NCBI GenBank assembly: GCA_022793095.1
Contig: JAAWCD010000068.1
Span: 1-62,583 of the forward strand
Length of the DNA stretch: 62,583 nucleotides
DNA from: Oscillospiraceae bacterium
Lineage (GTDB): Bacteria > Bacillota > Clostridia > Oscillospirales > Oscillospiraceae
Direction of reading: 5' to 3'
In this document: piece by piece, positions 16,588-24,769 of the stretch
Layout: the number at the start of each line of letters is the position of its first letter
Position numbering within the stretch: position 1 is the first letter of the stretch
Notes under the pieces: model-generated
The model's database searches: none
The model's input: only the letters and a program-made list of their open reading frames with translations
What the model was told of the DNA's origin: nothing
Made by a program: the position numbers and the translations under genes

Positions 16588-17223
16588 ATGACTGACAGAG
16601 AAAAATTGCACAGCGGAGACCTCTACTTTCCCATGGGGAAAGAAATCCTGGAAGAGCAGCTCGTCTATCTTGACCTTCTGTACGACTTCAACCAGACCCG
16701 CCCGGCCGAGATGGACAAGCGGGACGCGCTGCTGCGGAACATGTTTGCCGAAATCGGCGGGAACTGCTACATTGAACCGCCATTCCATGCCAACTGGGGC
16801 GGCCATCATGTACACTTTGGGAAAAGCATATACGCGAATTTCAATCTGACGCTGGTGGACGATACCCATATCTACGTCGGCGACTATACCATGTTCGGCC
16901 CCAATGTGGTGGTGGCCACGGCAGGCCATCCCCTGCTGCCGGAGCTTCGGGAACAGGGGTATCAGTACAACGCTCCAGTCCGCATTGGAAAAAACTGCTG
17001 GCTGGGCGCGGGCGTGGTGGTGGTGCCCGGCGTTACCATTGGGGACAATGTGGTGATTGGCGCAGGCAGCATCGTCACAAAGGACCTACCCTCGAACACT
17101 CTCGCTGCCGGAAACCCCTGCCGGGTGCTGCGGGAAATCGGGGCCCATGACCGGACATATTATTTTAAAGACCGGAAAATTGACGCCAGCCTTCTGGCAG
17201 AGTTGGACGCGGGGCATGCTTGA
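16588..17223 (+). CDS. Maltose/galactoside O-acetyltransferase family
   Basis: The 211-residue protein begins with the maltose-acetyltransferase N-terminal segment (about residues 5-55) and continues into a left-handed beta-helix of hexapeptide repeats, with FGPNVVVATAGHPL (catalytic His) and the NCWLGAGVVVVPGVTIG coil. It transfers acetyl from acetyl-CoA to a sugar hydroxyl. The last residues (LDAGHA) lie inside a 32-nt palindrome that is repeated exactly 178 nt downstream of its end. Confidence 0.88.
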   Translation: MTDREKLHSGDLYFPMGKEILEEQLVYLDLLYDFNQTRPAEMDKRDALLRNMFAEIGGNCYIEPPFHANWGGHHVHFGKSIYANFNLTLVDDTHIYVGDYTMFGPNVVVATAGHPLLPELREQGYQYNAPVRIGKNCWLGAGVVVVPGVTIGDNVVIGAGSIVTKDLPSNTLAAGNPCRVLREIGAHDRTYYFKDRKIDASLLAELDAGHA

Positions 17224-17447
17224 ACATGCTCCGCGTCAGTTTGTCGAAAAAGAGGAAATTAAAATAGGATGACAAAACTGCGAGGGCTTTGAGTGGGGGG
17301 ATAGTGTGAAAGGGGGGCGAAGCCCCCGCTTTCGCGTGCAGTCACCCGCCTGCAGGCGACTGATTTCGTCAGAATGACGAAATCAGCGTCAGGCTGTCGA
17401 GTTTCTCGACAGCCTGACGCGGGGCATGCTTGAACATGCTCCGCGTC
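17206..17447. repeat. Array of perfect hairpins framed by a duplicated palindrome
   Basis: An identical 32-nt palindrome (GACGCGGGGCATG / CATGCTCCGCGTC, loop CTTGAA) lies at 17206-17237 and 17416-17447. Between are GGGGGC/GCCCCC (17313-17327), CGCCTGCAGGCG (17347-17358), CTGATTTCGTCA/TGACGAAATCAG (17360-17386) and CGTCAGGCTGTCGAG/CTCGACAGCCTGACG (17387-17419). All stems are perfect except one mismatch in the framing palindrome. No gene is supported here. Confidence 0.75.
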
Positions 17448-17757
17448 TCTCTTTGTCTGCCCGTCCACAGCCAGCTAGTATGGAACGGACGCTATACGTT
17501 CTTGAAAACTCTGTGCAAACTGTTGAAAACGAACGAAACAGAAACTCCATATCTGACAAAAAGCGGTCTAAACGGGGCGCTTCAGAAAAACGTAATAACT
17601 CTGACAGAAATATGACAGGAAAAAGTACGGAACTGTATGAAGAAATGCAGTACACTTGGGACAGTCAAACCGGCTTATCGAAAGCTTAAGATTTTCTTGC
17701 AGCTTTTCTAAAACCGTTTCGCTATGCTGTATGCAGCTCAAAGAAGGAGTGGTACTG
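17448..17757 (+). other. AT-richer leader without a supported gene
   Basis: An 87-codon frame (17426-17689) has no ribosome-binding site and starts inside the palindrome, so I do not call it. Two copies of TGACAG close together (17602-17619 area) could be part of an operator for the ABC transporter. No convincing sigma-A promoter was found. Confidence 0.4.
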
Positions 17758-18525
17758 ATGGAACCAATTTTACAAGTGACGGATTTAACCAAGACCTACG
17801 GCGGCCGGGGCAGCGCCACCACCGCCTTGGCTGGCGTAAGCCTTGCGGTGGAGAAGGGCGAGTTTGTAGGCGTGATGGGCGCCTCCGGCTCCGGCAAAAC
17901 CACCCTGCTTAACTGCGTCTCCACCATTGACCGGCCCACCTCCGGGTCCATCCGGGTGGAGGGCTTCCCGCTGGAAAAGCTGAAGGGTAAGCAGCTGGCC
18001 CGGTTCCGGCGGGAAAAGCTGGGCTTTATCTTCCAGGACTGCAACCTGCTGGACACCCTGACCGCTTTTGAGAACATTGCCTTGGCCCTGACCATCTGCG
18101 GCGCGCCAGCCGGACGCATCCCCGACCGGGTGCGGGAAATGGCGCAGCTGCTGGAAATCGAAGGCTGCCTGCAAAAGTACCCCTATCAAATGTCCGGCGG
18201 ACAGCAGCAGCGGGTGGCCGCGGCCCGCGCTCTGGTCACTGGTCCGGCCCTCATTCTGGCGGACGAGCCCACCGGCGCATTGGATTCCAAGTCGGCCAAG
18301 CTGCTGCTGGAGCGGTTCCAGTACCTGAATCAGGCGGCGGATGCCACGCTGCTGATGGTCACGCACGACGCCTTTACAGCCAGCTACTGCCACCGGGTGA
18401 TTTTTCTCCAGGACGGCCAGGTCTACCTGGAGCTGGAGCGGGGGACTCGAAGCCGCAAGAGCTTTTTCAGCGACATCATCCGGGTGGTCACGGAACTGGG
18501 GGGAGAGAGTGCCGATGTTCTCTAA
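17758..18525 (+). CDS. ABC transporter ATP-binding protein, BceA type
   Basis: The 255-residue ATPase has Walker [10 protein letters not shown] near residue 42, a Q-loop (IFQDCNLLD), the signature [15 protein letters not shown], Walker [14 protein letters not shown] and the H-loop THDAF. It belongs with the MacB/BceA class that powers FtsX-type permeases in antimicrobial-peptide detoxification. ATG 17758 follows AAGGAG. The permease gene overlaps its 3' end. Confidence 0.9.
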   Translation: MEPILQVTDLTKTYGGRGSATTALAGVSLAVEKGEFVGVMGASGSGKTTLLNCVSTIDRPTSGSIRVEGFPLEKLKGKQLARFRREKLGFIFQDCNLLDTLTAFENIALALTICGAPAGRIPDRVREMAQLLEIEGCLQKYPYQMSGGQQQRVAAARALVTGPALILADEPTGALDSKSAKLLLERFQYLNQAADATLLMVTHDAFTASYCHRVIFLQDGQVYLELERGTRSRKSFFSDIIRVVTELGGESADVL

Positions 18526-20350
18526 GCTTGCTTTGCGTAACGTCACCCGGAGCGTGGGGGACTATACGGTCTATTTTCTCACCATCGCCTTTGGCGTGTG
18601 CCTGTTTTACACCTTCAACTCCATTGAGGGCCAGGGCGCGATGTCCTTCCTGGCCAGCGCGGACAACCCTGTGGTGGGGGGCATCCTGGCCATGATCAAT
18701 GTCTTTTCCGTCTTTGTGTCAGTGGTGCTGGCAGGGCTGATCCTCTACGCCAACAATTTTCTCATCCGCCGGCGGAAGCGGGAGCTGGGTACCTACTTCA
18801 TGCTGGGCATGGACCCAGGCCGGGTGTCCCGCCTGCTGCTGCTGGAAACCTTCTTCATCGGCCTGGCTGCGCTGGCTGTGGGGCTGGTGCTGGGGGCCCT
18901 GCTCTCTCATGGGCTGTCCCTGCTCACCCTGTCCATGTTCCAGGTGCCCATGATGGAATTCCACCTGAGCTTTTCCGTGGAAGCGGCGGTCAAGACGGCG
19001 GGATATTTCGCGGTCATCTTTCTGATTGTGATTTTCTTCAACAACATTTCCATTTCCCGGGCAAAGCTCATTGACTTGATGCAGGGAGAGCGGAAAAACG
19101 AGGAATTGAAGCAGCGTCCCCTGGCCGTGTCAGTGGTTCTGTTTCTGGCGGGCGCGCTGCTGCTGGGTGCGGCTTACGCCTTGCTGATGATACGGGGAAT
19201 TCTCACAATCGATCCCCTGTGGTTCCTGATGCTGGGGCTGGGGACTCTGGGCACCCTGCTCATTTTCCGGTCCCTGTCCGGCTTTGTGCTCCGGATGACC
19301 CAGAACCAGCCCCGGCTTTACTACAAGGGGCTGAACATGTTCACCCTGCGTCAGTGGATGAGCCGGGTTCACTCCACCTACCTGTCTATGACGGTCATCT
19401 GTATCATGCTGCTGCTGGCCATTGGAATCACGGCCTGCTCGGTGGGCTTGAATGGGGCCATTGACAGCATGACGGCGGACGAGGCGGTCTATGACTGCAC
19501 CATGCAGGACTACAACGAGGAGGGCGAGCCCCTTTCTGACCGCCTGCGAGCCGCGGGCCTGAACCTGGACGGGGTCTTTTCGGACTGGCACAGCGGCGTG
19601 CTCTATTACAACAAAAGCGAAGTAACCGGCGTGGAAGCGGAGATGGCGGTTAAACTCTCGGATTACAACGGCCTGATGGCCATACAGGGCCTGCCGGCCT
19701 TGACCCTGGAGGGGGACACGCCCCAAATCCGGAGTGAGGAGCTGGGGAATCGGGTTGGATACCGTGAGTATGTGGTGATTCCGGACGAGATGGCCCAAAA
19801 GCTGGAGGTTCGCCGGTTTGTGTTCTCGGGCAGCTACGCTGGGGAAGCTATGGAGGCGGAAGCGCAGTTCCAGGCGGCGTTTGACCAGGTGGTGGAGCAA
19901 TATTCCGAGGGTGCGTACACAGCCCATACCCGGCTGGAAACCTATTTGGACCTGATGGGCAACAAGATTTTAGTGCTTTATCTGGGCCTGTACCTGGGGG
20001 CTACGTTCCTGCTGGCCTCAGCGGCGGTGCTGGCGCTCCAGCAGCTGAGCCAGGCGGCGGACAACACCGGACGGTACGCCATACTGCGGCGGCTGGGCAC
20101 ACCGGAACGGATGATGGAGCGGTCTGTGTTTCATCAGATTGCGCTGGCCTTCGGGCTGCCGCTGCTGCTGGCGCTGGTGCATGCGTTTGTGGGGATGACC
20201 TCGGCAAACCAGATCATTGCGGAGGTGGGCAAGGTGGATGTGACCACCAGCAGCCTGATTACTGCCGCCCTGCTGCTCACGATTTACGGCGGCTACTTCC
20301 TGGCCACCTTCCTGGCCGGGAGACGGCTGCTTTTCTTGAAAGAAAAATAA
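18515..20350 (+). CDS. FtsX-like ABC permease, BceB type
   Basis: The 611-residue permease has about ten membrane segments: four near the N-terminus (PVVGGILAMINVFSVF onward), a middle group, and a large extracytoplasmic domain (about residues 320-480) before the last segments, the layout of BceB permeases that bind peptide antibiotics such as bacitracin or lantibiotics. No two-component system of the BceRS kind is adjacent, which is unusual. I chose ATG 18515, 11 nt inside bceA; GTG 18509 is possible. Its last residues LLFLKEK and stop come from a dyad-repeat half. Confidence 0.88.
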   Translation: MFSKLALRNVTRSVGDYTVYFLTIAFGVCLFYTFNSIEGQGAMSFLASADNPVVGGILAMINVFSVFVSVVLAGLILYANNFLIRRRKRELGTYFMLGMDPGRVSRLLLLETFFIGLAALAVGLVLGALLSHGLSLLTLSMFQVPMMEFHLSFSVEAAVKTAGYFAVIFLIVIFFNNISISRAKLIDLMQGERKNEELKQRPLAVSVVLFLAGALLLGAAYALLMIRGILTIDPLWFLMLGLGTLGTLLIFRSLSGFVLRMTQNQPRLYYKGLNMFTLRQWMSRVHSTYLSMTVICIMLLLAIGITACSVGLNGAIDSMTADEAVYDCTMQDYNEEGEPLSDRLRAAGLNLDGVFSDWHSGVLYYNKSEVTGVEAEMAVKLSDYNGLMAIQGLPALTLEGDTPQIRSEELGNRVGYREYVVIPDEMAQKLEVRRFVFSGSYAGEAMEAEAQFQAAFDQVVEQYSEGAYTAHTRLETYLDLMGNKILVLYLGLYLGATFLLASAAVLALQQLSQAADNTGRYAILRRLGTPERMMERSVFHQIALAFGLPLLLALVHAFVGMTSANQIIAEVGKVDVTTSSLITAALLLTIYGGYFLATFLAGRRLLFLKEK

Positions 20351-20370
20351 CCAAAAGAACTTCAAGCTGG
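20330..20370 (+). repeat. Dyad repeat half-unit containing the permease stop
   Basis: Hairpin TGCTTTTCTTGAAAGAAAAA (imperfect end) and tail CAAAAGAACTTCAAGCTG. Confidence 0.75.
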
Positions 20371-20473
20371 CGGACTGCGGCGGAGTCCCGCCGGTGCAGA
20401 AGCTGAGATTCCCTCATGGGATCCCCTCTTCCCCCTCAATTCCCCATAAATACGAATAAATTGTGAAAAAGGC

Positions 20474-20502
20474 TTGCAATCAGCGGCGGGTTATGCTAAA
20501 AT
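20474..20502 (+). promoter_or_regulatory. Sigma-A promoter of secG
   Basis: TTGCAA, 17 nt, TAAAAT, with a TG extension upstream of the -10. Confidence 0.8.
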
Positions 20503-20584
20503 GTATCCTACGTTTGAATGTGGTTACGCGCGTTGAGCGCTGAAGAACCGCAGAGGCGGGATGTAGGAAAGGAAGATTTTCACC

Positions 20585-20821
20585 ATGGCTACTGCAAAGC
20601 TGATTCTCACAATCATTCAGGTTCTGGGCTCGCTGTTCCTCATCGCGGTGGTCCTGCTTCAGTCCGGCAAGAGCGCGGGCCTCTCCGGCGCGATCGCCGG
20701 CGGCATGGACACCTTCCTGTCCAAGAACAAGGCTAAGGGCTGGGACTCCAAGCTGGCCCGCTGGACCAAATATGTGGCCATTCTGTTTATGGTCCTCACG
20801 CTGGTCCTCAACCTGTTGTAA
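20585..20821 (+). CDS. secG: Preprotein translocase subunit SecG
   Basis: The 78-residue protein has two membrane helices (ILTIIQVLGSLFLIAVVLLQ and the terminal YVAILFMVLTLVLNLL) joined by the typical GLSGAIAGGMDTFLSKNKA loop. It is the accessory subunit of the SecYEG channel. It has its own promoter and terminator. In many Firmicutes it is followed by rnr and smpB; here rnr follows, separated by two MITE-like elements, and smpB is absent. Confidence 0.95.
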   Translation: MATAKLILTIIQVLGSLFLIAVVLLQSGKSAGLSGAIAGGMDTFLSKNKAKGWDSKLARWTKYVAILFMVLTLVLNLL

Positions 20822-20832
20822 GGAACGACAAA

Positions 20833-20865
20833 GACGCCCGGAAAGCACCTGCTTTCCGGGCGTTT
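20833..20865 (+). terminator. Terminator of secG
   Basis: GACGCCCGGAAAGC pairs with GCTTTCCGGGCGTT, followed by TTT. Confidence 0.9.
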
Positions 20866-20888
20866 TGCGTGCGGAGCTCCGGGACATA

Positions 20889-21056
20889 CTAGGGCCTGTT
20901 CACATAAGCCCACATGTGCGGATCTTCGAGCAAATTTTAGCCGGATGCGAGGCGAAAATTTGCAGGCGTACTGGCGTACGGCAAAAATTTTTAACGAAGC
21001 AGGCGACAAACTTTGCCGAAAAGACGTGCGCGTGGGCTTATGTGAACAGGCCCTAG
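20889..21056. repeat. MITE-like element, 168 bp, 25-bp perfect terminal inverted repeats
   Basis: It starts CTAGGGCCTGTTCACATAAG (continuing CCCAC) and ends with the exact inverse. Interior: GTGCGGAT, GAGGCGAAAATTTGCAGG and CGTACTGGCGTAC. It has no coding capacity. The CTAG at each end may include the target site. Confidence 0.85.
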
Positions 21057-21190
21057 AATAAGAAGCGGTACCATTAGGCGAAGTGCGCGGATTTGCGAGC
21101 CAAAATCACTGCTGGCAAGGCAAAAAAAGCGCAGGGATACTGACAAGCTTTTTGAACGATGCCAACGGCCATTTTGGCCGCAAGGACGTT
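21056..21190. repeat. Diverged MITE-like copy next to the previous one
   Basis: GTGCGCGGATTTGCGAGCC is followed by GGCAAGGCAAAAAAAGCGCA and GGGATACTG, the same order as in the 1-139 and 41.5 kb copies. The terminal repeats are not clear. Confidence 0.5.
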
Positions 21191-21237
21191 GGATAAGCTC
21201 CCGGCGCCTGAATTTAAAAATCAGAGGAATTTGAGAT

Positions 21238-23262
21238 ATGAGAGAGAAGAAAGAAACAAAAGAAGGGATTTACTGGTCCTCCGGCCGGAATTACGGCTTT
21301 GTGACCCAGGAGGACGGGGATATCTTCCTGCCGCCCCACTGCTCCGGCCAGGCCTGGCACGGCGACCGGGTAGCGGTGGAGCTGGACCCGGTCCAGGTCC
21401 CCGGCGGCAGGCCCGCCGGGCGGGTGGTTGCCGTGCTGGAACGGGCTAACGTCACGGTTGCCGGACGGGTGGACCGCATAGGAAAAGAGCTCTGGCTTAC
21501 CCCGGACGGCGGAAAGCTTCCGGCAATAAAGCTGGTGGGCGGGCATGCCAGCTTGCGGCATGGAGACAAGGCGGAGGCCAGCGTGCGCTCCTATGGGAGC
21601 CGGAAGGAGCCGCCGCTGGCCATCCCCCTGCGGACCTTTGGCCGGGACGGCACCCGGCAGGCGGCCACAGAGGCCATTCTGGCCCGGCACGCTGTGCCCC
21701 GGGTCTTCCCGCCGGAGGTCCTTCAAGCGGCAGAACAGACCCCGGCAGAGGTTCCGGCCGCCGCGCTGGAAGGGCGGCTGGACCTGCGGGGCAGCCTTGT
21801 CATCACCATTGACGGCCCCATGGCCAAGGACCTGGACGACGCGGTTTCTCTGGAGCGGGGCGAAGATGGAACCTGGCGGCTGGGGGTTCACATCGCGGAC
21901 GTGAGCCACTACGTTTCCGAGGGAAGCGCTCTGGAGCAGGAGGCGTGGCGGCGGGGCACCTCGGTTTACTTTGCCGACCAGGTAATCCCTATGCTGCCCG
22001 AGGCGCTGTCCAACGGCATCTGTTCCCTGAACCCCCAAGTGGACCGGCTCACCCTGTCCTGTCTGATGACCCTGGACCGGCAGGGGCAGGTACTGGGGCA
22101 CGCCATGGCCAAAACCGTGATTCGGACCACGGAGCGGATGAGCTATCCGGACTGCAACACCCTTCTGAAGGGGGAAGACCAGGCCCTGGCCACCCGGTAC
22201 AAGCTCATTCTGCCCATGCTCCGGCAAATGGCGGAGCTGGCCCGGGCCCTGGGGCGGAAGCGCCGCCTGCGGGGGGCGCTGGAGCTGGAGTCAACGGAAT
22301 GCAGTGTGCTTTGCGACCGTCAGGGGGACCCGGTGGAGATCCAGCGCCGGACGCCCGGCGAGAGCGAGCGCATCATTGAAGAATTCATGCTCGCTGCCAA
22401 CGAGACGGTGGCGGAGCATCTGAGCCAGGCGGGCAGGCCTGGCGTCTACCGTGTCCACGAGGAGCCGGACGAGGGGAAAATTGAGCGGTTCCGGCAGTTG
22501 GCCGCCCAGTTTGGGTACGCCCTGGACACCCCGGACAGCTTTGGCATGCAGAAGGTGCTGGACGGGGCCAGAGGGCGGCCGGAAGAGGGCGCGATTTCCA
22601 TGCTGCTGCTCCGGTCCCTGATGAAGGCTCGATACGGGCCGGAGAATTTGGGTCACTTCGGTCTGGCTGCGGAATTTTACTGTCACTTCACCTCGCCGAT
22701 CCGCCGGTATCCGGACTTGATGATCCACCGGATCTTATCCGCGCTGCTGGACGGGACGCTGACGGGAAGCCGGGAACAGAAGCTGAGGATTGCGGCGGCA
22801 GAGGCGGCGGCTCAATCCACCCAGCGGGAGGTGGAGGCGGAGACCGCCGAACGGGACATTGAAAAGTGCTATATGGCGGAGTATATGCAGAGCCGCCTGG
22901 GAGAGCAGTTTTCCGGGCTGGTGTCCGGTGTCACCCGGTTCGGACTGTTTGTGCTGCTGTCCAACGGTGTGGAAGGGCTTCTGCCGGTGAGCAGCCTGCC
23001 CGATGACAGCTATGAGTACAGCGAGGAGCGGATGGAGCTGGCCGGGCTCCGAACCGGGCGGGTCTATTCCTTTGCCATGCCGGTGGAGGTAATCTGTGCG
23101 GCGGCGGACCCTGGCGCGGGAGAAGTTACCCTCGATTTGGCGGAAAAGCCGGAAACATTTGGGCAGAAGCCGCCGTCTAAACAACGGAAGGAGCGGGGCC
23201 GGTCCCGGCGGTCCGGACGGCCGCCCATGCACACCCCCAAAAAGCGCAGGCGCCGCCGTTAG
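21238..23262 (+). CDS. rnr: Ribonuclease R
   Basis: The 674-residue protein has N-terminal cold-shock-like OB segments, the RNB catalytic domain with TIDGPMAKDLDDAV (all four catalytic Asp positions kept, although the usual Glu-Asp after DG is Pro-Met), a HFTSPIRRYPDLMIHR motif, an S1 domain (SGLVSGVTRFGLFVLL) and a basic tail ending KKRRRRR. It degrades structured RNA 3'-5'. An AGAGGAA site precedes the ATG. It is shorter than the E. coli enzyme at the N-terminus. Confidence 0.95.
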   Translation: MREKKETKEGIYWSSGRNYGFVTQEDGDIFLPPHCSGQAWHGDRVAVELDPVQVPGGRPAGRVVAVLERANVTVAGRVDRIGKELWLTPDGGKLPAIKLVGGHASLRHGDKAEASVRSYGSRKEPPLAIPLRTFGRDGTRQAATEAILARHAVPRVFPPEVLQAAEQTPAEVPAAALEGRLDLRGSLVITIDGPMAKDLDDAVSLERGEDGTWRLGVHIADVSHYVSEGSALEQEAWRRGTSVYFADQVIPMLPEALSNGICSLNPQVDRLTLSCLMTLDRQGQVLGHAMAKTVIRTTERMSYPDCNTLLKGEDQALATRYKLILPMLRQMAELARALGRKRRLRGALELESTECSVLCDRQGDPVEIQRRTPGESERIIEEFMLAANETVAEHLSQAGRPGVYRVHEEPDEGKIERFRQLAAQFGYALDTPDSFGMQKVLDGARGRPEEGAISMLLLRSLMKARYGPENLGHFGLAAEFYCHFTSPIRRYPDLMIHRILSALLDGTLTGSREQKLRIAAAEAAAQSTQREVEAETAERDIEKCYMAEYMQSRLGEQFSGLVSGVTRFGLFVLLSNGVEGLLPVSSLPDDSYEYSEERMELAGLRTGRVYSFAMPVEVICAAADPGAGEVTLDLAEKPETFGQKPPSKQRKERGRSRRSGRPPMHTPKKRRRRR

Positions 23263-23267
23263 CGCGC

Positions 23268-23305
23268 TGTTTAAAGTTCCTTTTGCCTCTTTTCCCGAAA
23301 GGGTG
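23268..23305 (+). repeat. Degenerate dyad-repeat trace
   Basis: TTTAAAGTTCCTTTTGCCTC followed by TTTTCCCGAAAGG recalls the tail and decayed hairpin of the dyad family. Confidence 0.35.
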
Positions 23306-23363
23306 CGGACTGCACTTGCATTTTTCGAGCAAAAGAAGCGGAAGGGGAAATGGAGAGGGTAAC

Positions 23364-24626
23364 ATGACAAAGCGTAATATTGTCCCCAAATTATTCCTTT
23401 GCGTATTGGCGATTGCCCTGCTCACGGCCTGCCAGGCAGGGGAAGAGAAGCTAAGCGCCCCGCCTGTGACAAGCCCGCCGGTTATCACCGCCGGGCCCAC
23501 CCCGCCCCCTGTGCCCATCGAGTCCCCGGACCCCATGGAGGAACTGCTGGCCCGGATGACTGTGGAGGAGAAGGTGGGACAGCTGCTGATTGCCGGCATT
23601 GAGGGCGGCGAGCCGGGCCCGGACGCGGAGGCGGCGATTTCCACGGTTCAGCCCGGCGGCATCATTCTCTTCCGCCGCAACGTGCAGTCTGTGGAGCAGC
23701 TCACCGCCCTCACAGACCAGCTCAAGGAGATGAACCGGGAGAATCCGGTTCCGCTGTTCCTCTGTGTGGACGAGGAGGGCGGACTGGTCTCCCGGATGCC
23801 GGACGAGCTGGCGGACCTGCCCGACATGTACGAGTTCGGGCAGAAGGGGGACCCGGCCCTCACCTACGCTGTGGGCCGGGTTCTGGCTGACCTGTGCCGG
23901 AATCAGGGGATTAACATGAACTTCGCCCCGGTGCTGGACGTGTGGTCCAACCCAGGGAACACCGTTATTGGCCGCCGGGCCTTCGGGCCGGACCCGGAGA
24001 CGGTGGCCGCCATGGGCCTGCCGGTGATGGAGGGCCTGCGGGACTACGGCGTCATTCCGGTGGTCAAGCACTTTCCCGGCCACGGAGATACGTTGACGGA
24101 CTCCCATGAGGACCTTCCGGTGGTGGAAAAGAGCCTGGAGGAGCTGCTGGAGCTGGAGCTGAAGCCCTTTGCCGCCGCCATTGCCGATGGCGCGGAGGTG
24201 GTGATGGCGGCCCACGTTTTGGAACGGGGGATTGACCCGGACCTGCCCGCCTCCCTGTCCCCCAGGGTAATTGACGGACTGCTGCGGAAGGAGCTGGGGT
24301 TTGAGGGCGTGGTGTGTACCGACGACCTGACCATGGCGGCGGTCTCCGGCCGCTGGAGCATGGGCGAGGCGGCGGTGCTGGCGGTGGAGGCCGGCTGTGA
24401 CCTGCTGCTGGTCTGCCATGGCGGGGACAACCTGACCCAGGCCCGGCAGGGCCTGCTGGACGCGGTCGGGTCGGGCCGCGTCAGCGCGGAGCGGCTGGAT
24501 GAGAGCGTCCGCCGGATTCTGACCCTGAAGGAGGCCTACGGGCTGGCGGATGAGCCTGCGCCCGGATTGGATGCCGGGGCTGCAAACGAGGTTTTGACCG
24601 CATTGCTTTCCGGCTTTGATTCGTAA
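23364..24626 (+). CDS. nagZ: Glycoside hydrolase family 3 lipoprotein (beta-N-acetylhexosaminidase, NagZ type)
   Basis: The 420-residue protein has a signal peptide with lipobox LTAC (Cys23), a Pro/Thr-rich linker (about 30-55) and a single GH3 barrel. The barrel has DEEGGLVSRM, NMNFAPVLDV, and VKHFPGHGDTLTDSH (near residue 234), the His-containing loop specific to beta-N-acetylglucosaminidases that trim peptidoglycan sugars. VCTDDLTM supplies the nucleophile Asp. As a lipoprotein it acts outside the cell, as in other Firmicutes. ATG 23364 follows GGAGAGGG. Confidence 0.9.
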   Translation: MTKRNIVPKLFLCVLAIALLTACQAGEEKLSAPPVTSPPVITAGPTPPPVPIESPDPMEELLARMTVEEKVGQLLIAGIEGGEPGPDAEAAISTVQPGGIILFRRNVQSVEQLTALTDQLKEMNRENPVPLFLCVDEEGGLVSRMPDELADLPDMYEFGQKGDPALTYAVGRVLADLCRNQGINMNFAPVLDVWSNPGNTVIGRRAFGPDPETVAAMGLPVMEGLRDYGVIPVVKHFPGHGDTLTDSHEDLPVVEKSLEELLELELKPFAAAIADGAEVVMAAHVLERGIDPDLPASLSPRVIDGLLRKELGFEGVVCTDDLTMAAVSGRWSMGEAAVLAVEAGCDLLLVCHGGDNLTQARQGLLDAVGSGRVSAERLDESVRRILTLKEAYGLADEPAPGLDAGAANEVLTALLSGFDS

Positions 24627-24690
24627 AGCGGATTGAGAAGCCTACCCTCCGCCCCGGGGCAATCACTTTAATGAATCGAAGGATTTCTGA

Positions 24691-24719
24691 TTGACAATTG
24701 GAACGAATTCTGGGAAAAT
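24691..24719 (+). promoter_or_regulatory. Probable sigma-A promoter of the DUF4015 gene
   Basis: TTGACA, 17 nt, GAAAAT. Confidence 0.55.
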
Positions 24720-24769
24720 AGCAGTACGCATATGAGAATGGCTTCTAAAGCGCTCGAGGAGGTCTGCTT

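Noticed and set aside
17240-17248. Perfect Spo0A-box match TTTGTCGAA
   Set aside because: It lies downstream of the acetyltransferase, far from any sporulation gene, and a 9-mer match in 62 kb is expected by chance.
17426-17689. 87-codon frame upstream of the ABC transporter
   Set aside because: It starts in the duplicated palindrome, lacks a ribosome-binding site, and its Ser/Arg/Asn-rich sequence resembles no protein I know.
20881-21190. Possible tmRNA or other structured RNA near secG/rnr
   Set aside because: The fold is explained by the terminal inverted repeats of the MITE-like element. No tRNA-like ends or tag ORF are present.
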